Shown in pieces: positions 22,654 to 27,327 of a stretch of 27,327 nt of DNA. How positions within the stretch are numbered: position 1 is the first letter of the stretch; each line of letters begins with the position of its first letter. The stretch is from 38-11 sp964539975. GTDB taxonomy: Bacteria > Bacillota > Clostridia > Tissierellales > Dethiosulfatibacteraceae. The notes under the pieces were generated by a model that made no database searches, was not told the origin of the DNA, and worked only from the letters and a program-made list of their open reading frames with translations. Location: assembly GCA_964539975.1 (NCBI GenBank), contig CAZIKK010000025.1, forward strand, positions 1 through 27,327. Reading direction: 5' to 3'. The translations under genes and the position numbers were made by a program.

Positions 22654-24867
22654 ATGTATCAAATACCGACAAATAAGTATTGGAACACTTGGAGTGCTAA
22701 AAGCCCAGCTATGATGGTATTTTTGCCTGCTGACTTCACCATTGCAATTGGAGCCAATAGCTTTGCTTTGAATGGGGAGTACACAAATTTCCCTTTTACT
22801 GATCAAATTAAGCTTTTCGAACATCATCCAGATGGGAACTATTGTCGATTACAAATGGCACATGGAGGAACAGTTCTCGAATTGGAATACGTTAAGGTAG
22901 ACGCGTTTACGGTCATAGGAAAGATAAGAACGGTCAAATCTGGTGAGTGGGGATTACGGTTCCAGACACTTATATCATTTGGATTTGAAAAAGGAGGACA
23001 GGTAGGAATAAACGAAGGTTCCTTTCAAGCGAGTTTCAGAAGTTATCAGTTCGCGATCGCATTGAAAGATAAACCAATAAAAGACTGCTATGTTGCGACA
23101 AAGGATTGCTTAGGAGAAGCAATCGAATCCTTGGGTTACTATACACCTATGCCTGTGGCTGATGAAATCAACTGGTATAGTACCATGTACAATTTAGAAG
23201 AAACGCCTGAGATCGTATTTTCTGTCAGTGTTTCCAGTGATTACCAGAGTAGTAAGAAAAATGCCGAAGAGGCCTTGGATATAGATTTCGAAAAAATGAA
23301 GAAGCAACACTTTGATTCGCAACCAAAATTGAGCTTGGGAGAAAACCAAAGTGCGATGTCAGCTCTAAGAGATGTGATGGCTTGGAACACCATAGCTGAT
23401 AGTAAGAATAAGCGAGTATTTACATCTCTGACTAGGTTTTGGATTGACAAAAAATTTGGCGGATGGTTCGTTTGGTTGGATGATGTGTTGATGCACGGTT
23501 TAATGAATGCTTTCCTGGGAGACTGGACAATGGCACGCAACTGTATCTTAGCTGCAATGGACAATGTCACACCGGAAGGCAATCTGGCGTGTCTGATGTC
23601 AGAATTCACAGAGTGGGTGGATCGATCTCAGCCACCATTAGCAAGTTTTATTGTCTTAAAATACTATCAAATTACAGGAGATCGACAATTGTTGGAAGAA
23701 ATCTACCCTACATTGTTGAGTGCGAATGCTTGGTGGTACAGAAATAGAGACGGTAATGGGAATGGTGTTTTGGAATATGGAAGCTCCCAAGTAGGAGAAG
23801 GGCATTTTGTAGGGACAAAATTAGCAGCGAAGGATGAAGCTGCAATGGATAACAGTCCCATGTATGATAAAGCAAGATTTGTGGAAGAGACAAATACCAT
23901 CAATATGGAAGATATCGCGCTGAATAGTCTATTGACTCTTGACGGCGAATGCTTATCGATGATTGGTGAAATTGTAGGAGATAAAAAGAACAGCAAATGG
24001 GTACTCCAAAAATCCAAAGATCTTGGCAAAAGAGTTGATGAAACACTTTGGGATGATTCTCGAAGCATTTATGCTAATAAGCACTGGGAAGAAGGATTTG
24101 TTTGCCCAAGTCCGACTAGTTTCTACCCACTAGCTGCGGGGATACCTAAAGAGAAAAGGATAGATAGATTGATTGAACACATCTTTGATGAGAATGAATT
24201 TTGGACCAATATGCCGTTGCCTTCAGTTTGGATTAAGGAAGAGGCAGTCCATGACAATGTTTATTGGAGAGGTAGAGCTTGGCCCCCGTTGAACTTTGTA
24301 ACCTATATTGGACTAAAGCGGTATGGAAAGTACAAAGATGCCACGAAGCTTCTAGACAAAATCATGTTTCATTTCACGAGGCTTTGGGAAAATGAGAGGG
24401 CATGTTACGAGAATCACAATACATTCACAGGAGAAGGAAATGATTCGGTTGATACTGACCCATTTTATGGGTGGGGTGCCTTATATCCACTTATGTGGAT
24501 ACTTGAACATTTAGATGTTGATCCTTGGGATGGGTGGCATTTTGGAAGTCCACTAAAAAGAGAATTTGAATTAAATAATTTTAAAATGAAGGATGGTTAT
24601 TATTCGCTAAAATGTAATAAAGAAGGGACAATCCTTAAACGAGACGGACAAGTCATTGTTGAAACCAATGCAGTAGGAAGGTTTACTCATTTTTTCATGG
24701 AAAAGCATTACGTTACAATTACGGTACCACCTCAGGATAAAAACTGTCGAATCATTCTTGGTGACGAATCTCCCATAAAAGTAGTGGTCAATGGAGCGGA
24801 ATGCAAGAGAAGCCACGAAATAGACCTTGAAAAAGGGGTTGCAACCAAGATTGAAATATACAAGTAG
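22654..24867 (+). CDS. GH63-like glycoside hydrolase (clan GH-G)
   Basis: A 737-residue enzyme with no signal peptide, so it acts in the cytoplasm on imported substrate. Residues 1-220 look like a beta-rich N-terminal domain; residues 230-625 are an (alpha/alpha)6 toroid, and a small beta domain ends the protein. Toroid landmarks are FGGWFVWLDDVLMHGLMNAF, DGNGNGVLEYGSS (a calcium-like loop), AMDNSPMYDKARF, VYWRGRAWPPLNFVTYIGLKRYG and YENHNTFTGEGND. By comparison with GH63 glucosidases and mannosylglycerate hydrolases, D399 is the probable general acid and E586 the base. Those relatives invert alpha-glucosidic or alpha-mannosidic bonds, including glucosyl- and mannosylglycerate. The substrate here is unknown, but ribose kinase genes and a PotD-like importer in the same operon suggest a ribose-containing glycoside. 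Confidence 0.85.
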   Translation: MYQIPTNKYWNTWSAKSPAMMVFLPADFTIAIGANSFALNGEYTNFPFTDQIKLFEHHPDGNYCRLQMAHGGTVLELEYVKVDAFTVIGKIRTVKSGEWGLRFQTLISFGFEKGGQVGINEGSFQASFRSYQFAIALKDKPIKDCYVATKDCLGEAIESLGYYTPMPVADEINWYSTMYNLEETPEIVFSVSVSSDYQSSKKNAEEALDIDFEKMKKQHFDSQPKLSLGENQSAMSALRDVMAWNTIADSKNKRVFTSLTRFWIDKKFGGWFVWLDDVLMHGLMNAFLGDWTMARNCILAAMDNVTPEGNLACLMSEFTEWVDRSQPPLASFIVLKYYQITGDRQLLEEIYPTLLSANAWWYRNRDGNGNGVLEYGSSQVGEGHFVGTKLAAKDEAAMDNSPMYDKARFVEETNTINMEDIALNSLLTLDGECLSMIGEIVGDKKNSKWVLQKSKDLGKRVDETLWDDSRSIYANKHWEEGFVCPSPTSFYPLAAGIPKEKRIDRLIEHIFDENEFWTNMPLPSVWIKEEAVHDNVYWRGRAWPPLNFVTYIGLKRYGKYKDATKLLDKIMFHFTRLWENERACYENHNTFTGEGNDSVDTDPFYGWGALYPLMWILEHLDVDPWDGWHFGSPLKREFELNNFKMKDGYYSLKCNKEGTILKRDGQVIVETNAVGRFTHFFMEKHYVTITVPPQDKNCRIILGDESPIKVVVNGAECKRSHEIDLEKGVATKIEIYK

Positions 24868-24878
24868 GTGATACAATT

Positions 24879-26030
24879 ATGATAGTATACAATGCGCACT
24901 CTCATTATGGTGTCGAAATATACGATCGTCCGATTAGTTTGAAAAGCATTTTCAACCATTCATATGTTGGGTGGCAGAATGAGCTAATAAGCGAAGACTT
25001 AGAAAGTATTGTGCGATATTTTGTGAAGAATAAAACCATGAACGCCTTTGTTCAACTAAAAAAAGCATTAGAAGATCTTTATGGTAACGGTCTGATGCTT
25101 GATGAGAATACTTGGCATGTTTTTGATGAACGATTGAAAAAAGCTCATGATCAAAAAGGGTACGACCATTATGTTTTAAAAGAGCGATGTGGCTATGAAG
25201 AAATATTGCTAGACGATTACATCCAAATAAGAAGCGATGGCAGTAATGGCGTCTCATGCAAGGTGTCTTTGAGGTGTGATTTTATGTTTTATGGATACTC
25301 TAAAGAGGCTTTATTAACCAGTGAAGCATTGCCGTTTGAGTTTTTCGATCACATACCCAACAACATAACAGACTATACAAATAAAGTGGTGACTTATATT
25401 GAAGAGTCGTTGTCTTACGGCAAATGTTCGGCCATCAAAGTATGCATGGCCTATTTCAGGGATCTATCATTTGAAAGAGTGAGTCCTAAACAAGCGGAGC
25501 AGGTGTATGGTGATACAGATAATCCTCATTTCATAAAGCAGTTCCAAGATTATGTGATGGATCTGATTTGCAAGACAGCAGAAAAATACGATATACCCAT
25601 TCAGATACACACTGGATTAGGTCAAATACAAGGAACCAGTGCCATTGAACTGATTCCTTTGTTTAATCGTTTCCCAAAGGTTAAGTTTGTGCTGCTTCAT
25701 GGCAGCTTCCCATGGATTGATGATTTGTTAGCAGTCCTATACGCTTATCCTAATACTTATGTGGATGTATGTTGGGTACCTTTGCTATCTAAAAAGATGG
25801 CTGTGGACACACTTGTGAAAATAATGGAACTTATTGGATATGATAGAATCATATGGGGCTGTGACACGTCAAGCGTTGAAGAAAGTTACGGTGCTTTGAA
25901 AGTCACACTAGAAATTCTCGATCAAGTCAACACCTATTTTATTGGAGAAGGTGTTTATGATCAAGTCTTTGCAACACATATAAAAGAAAGCATCATGTAT
26001 TTGACAGCAAAACAATTATTTCATCGTTGA
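24879..26030 (+). CDS. Amidohydrolase-superfamily metal-dependent hydrolase
   Basis: A 383-residue protein of the amidohydrolase-2 (PF04909) kind, a TIM barrel with a metal centre. The probable ligands are H7 and H9 (NAHSHYG), H244 (IQIHTGLGQ), H274 (VLLHGSFPW) and D329 (WGCDTSS); K187 in AIKVCMAYF is at a place that can be a bridging lysine. Members hydrolyse C-N or C-O bonds, decarboxylate, or isomerise sugars (the uronate isomerases are in this superfamily). No signal peptide is present. It is the last gene of the operon, 11 bases after the glycoside hydrolase, so it should act on the same imported compound. Its 3' end overlaps the convergent gene by 15 bases. Confidence 0.85.
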   Translation: MIVYNAHSHYGVEIYDRPISLKSIFNHSYVGWQNELISEDLESIVRYFVKNKTMNAFVQLKKALEDLYGNGLMLDENTWHVFDERLKKAHDQKGYDHYVLKERCGYEEILLDDYIQIRSDGSNGVSCKVSLRCDFMFYGYSKEALLTSEALPFEFFDHIPNNITDYTNKVVTYIEESLSYGKCSAIKVCMAYFRDLSFERVSPKQAEQVYGDTDNPHFIKQFQDYVMDLICKTAEKYDIPIQIHTGLGQIQGTSAIELIPLFNRFPKVKFVLLHGSFPWIDDLLAVLYAYPNTYVDVCWVPLLSKKMAVDTLVKIMELIGYDRIIWGCDTSSVEESYGALKVTLEILDQVNTYFIGEGVYDQVFATHIKESIMYLTAKQLFHR

Positions 26031-26711
26031 ATCGAATACAATTTGATTTTTATCAACCACCTTGATCAAGGTGGTTGAATGCATTTTCAAATGGTTTTGG
26101 AGATTCGAGTAAAAGGAATATTCTCCAAAAGCATGCATGGGTAGCAGAAATTTCGGGTGAAGTGTTTCGATAAAGTAATTAGCGGCTAAATAGGCATGCT
26201 CTTTCAATCTGGGATCAACAGGAACAAAAGCAAAATCAATAGCTTGTCCCAATAGTTTGTTAATTTCGATTATATAATCATTGGCCTCTTGAGCTTGTTC
26301 TGATTTTGTCATGCTCTCCCAGTGCCACCAGTTTAGATCACCACTATGAAAAAAACACGTCTCACCAACGCGAACACGATAGGAATTACCAAGATCGGTT
26401 GTACCATACGTGTCAACAACGATATCGTCGACGGAAAATTGTTCATAATGGGACAAATAGTGAGCAGTCTTGAAGGTATGGTTTGGAATGAGTCCATACA
26501 TTTCTTGACTCATATAGAATCTAGCATCGTGGAGTTGAGCTATTTTTTTTAATATTTTCAGATTAAAATGATCCCCATGGGAATGACTAACAAATACATG
26601 AACGGGTTTTTTAGAGTCTATCGATTCCATGTCTGAGATGGGATCAAAGACTAGATAGCAAGAGTTTGTTTCGACTTGGAACCCGCTGTGATACAAGTGT
26701 TTAATTTTCAT
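26016..26711 (-). CDS. Metallo-beta-lactamase-fold hydrolase
   Basis: A 231-residue cytoplasmic protein of the MBL superfamily. The metal motif is SHSHGDH (H43, H45, D47, H48) at residues 42-48; further ligands are probably H122 and D125 (FFHSGDLNWW) and H193 (LPMHAFGEY). The opening KIKHLYHSGFQVETNSCYLVFDP is that of the UlaG/COG2220-like group, whose members cleave phosphate esters or lactones of small molecules. The exact reaction is not known. The start at 26711 is supported by GGAGGA about 9 bases upstream. It is divergent from the macrodomain gene and convergent with the operon. Confidence 0.88.
   Translation of the reverse strand: MKIKHLYHSGFQVETNSCYLVFDPISDMESIDSKKPVHVFVSHSHGDHFNLKILKKIAQLHDARFYMSQEMYGLIPNHTFKTAHYLSHYEQFSVDDIVVDTYGTTDLGNSYRVRVGETCFFHSGDLNWWHWESMTKSEQAQEANDYIIEINKLLGQAIDFAFVPVDPRLKEHAYLAANYFIETLHPKFLLPMHAFGEYSFYSNLQNHLKMHSTTLIKVVDKNQIVFDSTMK
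26054..26077. terminator. Perfect 24-bp palindrome, possible terminator of the operon
   Basis: CAACCACCTT-GATC-AAGGTGGTTG is perfectly self-complementary and lies 24 bases beyond the operon stop, inside the 3' end of the convergent hydrolase gene. The plus-strand T run starts only several bases later (GAATGCATTTTC), so termination is uncertain, but no other end of the operon is seen. Confidence 0.45.
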
Positions 26712-26756
26712 ATTTTATATTCCTCCGTTTATTATCATTACAGTGCCTTTAGGGCA

Positions 26757-26785
26757 TTTCAAAGCATAGAGATATTTGATATAAT
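26757..26785 (+). promoter_or_regulatory. Promoter of the macrodomain gene
   Basis: TATAAT (26780-26785) with TTTCAA (26757-26762) 17 bases upstream. The -10 is perfect and the -35 is weak. The start codon is at 26807. Confidence 0.5.
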
Positions 26786-26806
26786 AATTGAAAAAGGAGA
26801 TTGATC

Positions 26807-27310
26807 ATGTCTTTCAATCTATTAATGGGCGATATAACCAATCTAAAAGTAGATGCCATTGTCAACGCTGCGAATACAGAGTTGAAAATAGGTGGTGGTG
26901 TTTGTGGTGCGATATTTTGTGCGGCTGGGCCTAAAAAACTGGAACAAGCATGTGACATGATTGGGACATGCCCAGTTGGTGAATCAGTCATTACAAAAGG
27001 ATACGAATCTTCAGCCAAGTATATCATACATACGGTTGGGCCAGTTTGGAGAGGAGGCAATCAAGGCGAAAAAAGGTTGTTAGAAAATGCTTATAATAGT
27101 GCCTTGACGATGGCGACGGAGCATGATTGTCAATCAATAGCTTTTCCGTTGATATCTTCGGGGATTTATGGGTATCCAAAGCTTGAAGCTATAAAAGTAG
27201 CGGTGAATGTGATAGAAGAATATCTGGCGACATATGATATAGATGTTTTTTTGATACTTTTTGATGAGCAAAGTTATGAACTCGCAAAGAAAATAAAAAA
27301 TACTTGCTGA
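26807..27310 (+). CDS. Macrodomain protein (ADP-ribose/O-acetyl-ADP-ribose hydrolase type)
   Basis: A 167-residue single macrodomain of the YmdB/MacroD kind. The ligand-binding loops are GDITNLKVDAIVNAANTELKIGGGV (residues 9-33) and ISSGIYGYPKLEA near residues 111-123, with IIHTVGPVWRGG between them. Such proteins bind ADP-ribose and often deacetylate O-acetyl-ADP-ribose or remove ADP-ribose from proteins. The ATG at 26807 has AAGGAGA 6 bases upstream; the TTG frame from 26801 starts against that site. The protein is complete, ending 17 bases before the window edge. A link with the nearby ribose operon is possible but nothing in the sequence shows it. Confidence 0.93.
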   Translation: MSFNLLMGDITNLKVDAIVNAANTELKIGGGVCGAIFCAAGPKKLEQACDMIGTCPVGESVITKGYESSAKYIIHTVGPVWRGGNQGEKRLLENAYNSALTMATEHDCQSIAFPLISSGIYGYPKLEAIKVAVNVIEEYLATYDIDVFLILFDEQSYELAKKIKNTC

Positions 27311-27327
27311 TATAGTTTGCCACGTTG

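Noticed and set aside
26346..26552. Plus-strand frame inside the MBL-fold gene
   Set aside because: It is antisense to conserved MBL motifs and has no ribosome binding site or recognisable product.
26738..26758. TGCC/GGCA small hairpin between the MBL-fold and macrodomain genes
   Set aside because: A four-base stem is expected by chance and shows no link to a regulatory pattern.

Overview
The window is a low-GC, anaerobic Firmicutes chromosome, most probably a member of class Clostridia. The evidence is strong AGGAGG-type ribosome binding sites, frequent GTG and TTG starts, extended -10 (TGnTATAAT) promoters, a tungsten/molybdenum aldehyde:ferredoxin oxidoreductase, a clostridial-type ferredoxin and rubredoxin, an S-layer homology protein and a glmS ribozyme. 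I cannot name the genus. No tRNA, rRNA, insertion sequence, phage gene or CRISPR array was seen.

Layout. Positions 1-1312: the tail of an unidentified gene and its terminator, then a two-gene split permease (ArsP/DUF318 type) whose terminator lies inside the convergent neighbour. Positions 1237-4329: a redox island with AOR and its MoaD/ThiS-like partner on the minus strand, a small SHOCT-like membrane protein, a 57-residue 2[4Fe-4S] ferredoxin and a rubredoxin, closed by a bidirectional terminator. Positions 4346-9577: an SLH protein, a cytosolic parvulin, a GIY-YIG protein, a DsrE-like protein, a small membrane protein and an M3 oligopeptidase. Positions 9577-12422: a BaiN-like flavoprotein, an apparently self-controlled TetR regulator and an EamA transporter. 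Positions 12455-14457: the glmS ribozyme and glmS. Positions 14558-16283: a ProXp/YbaK-type tRNA deacylase, an unrecognised small gene with a repeat-bearing leader, and a FlK-like hotdog thioesterase with a structured leader.

Positions 16358-26030 are the most interesting part: nine same-strand genes behind one consensus promoter and one LacI-type operator. In order they encode a LacI repressor, ribokinase, ribose pyranase (RbsD), a four-gene PotABCD-like ABC importer (binding lipoprotein, two permeases, ATPase), a 737-residue GH63-like glycoside hydrolase and a metal-dependent amidohydrolase. A ribose module joined to a polyamine-type importer, instead of RbsABC, and to two cytoplasmic hydrolases suggests a catabolic route for an unidentified, probably amine-bearing, ribose-containing glycoconjugate. 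The substrate is inference.

The window ends with a minus-strand metallo-beta-lactamase-fold hydrolase and a divergent macrodomain protein. Start codons were moved from the longest reading frame wherever a ribosome binding site decided the matter; each change is noted.
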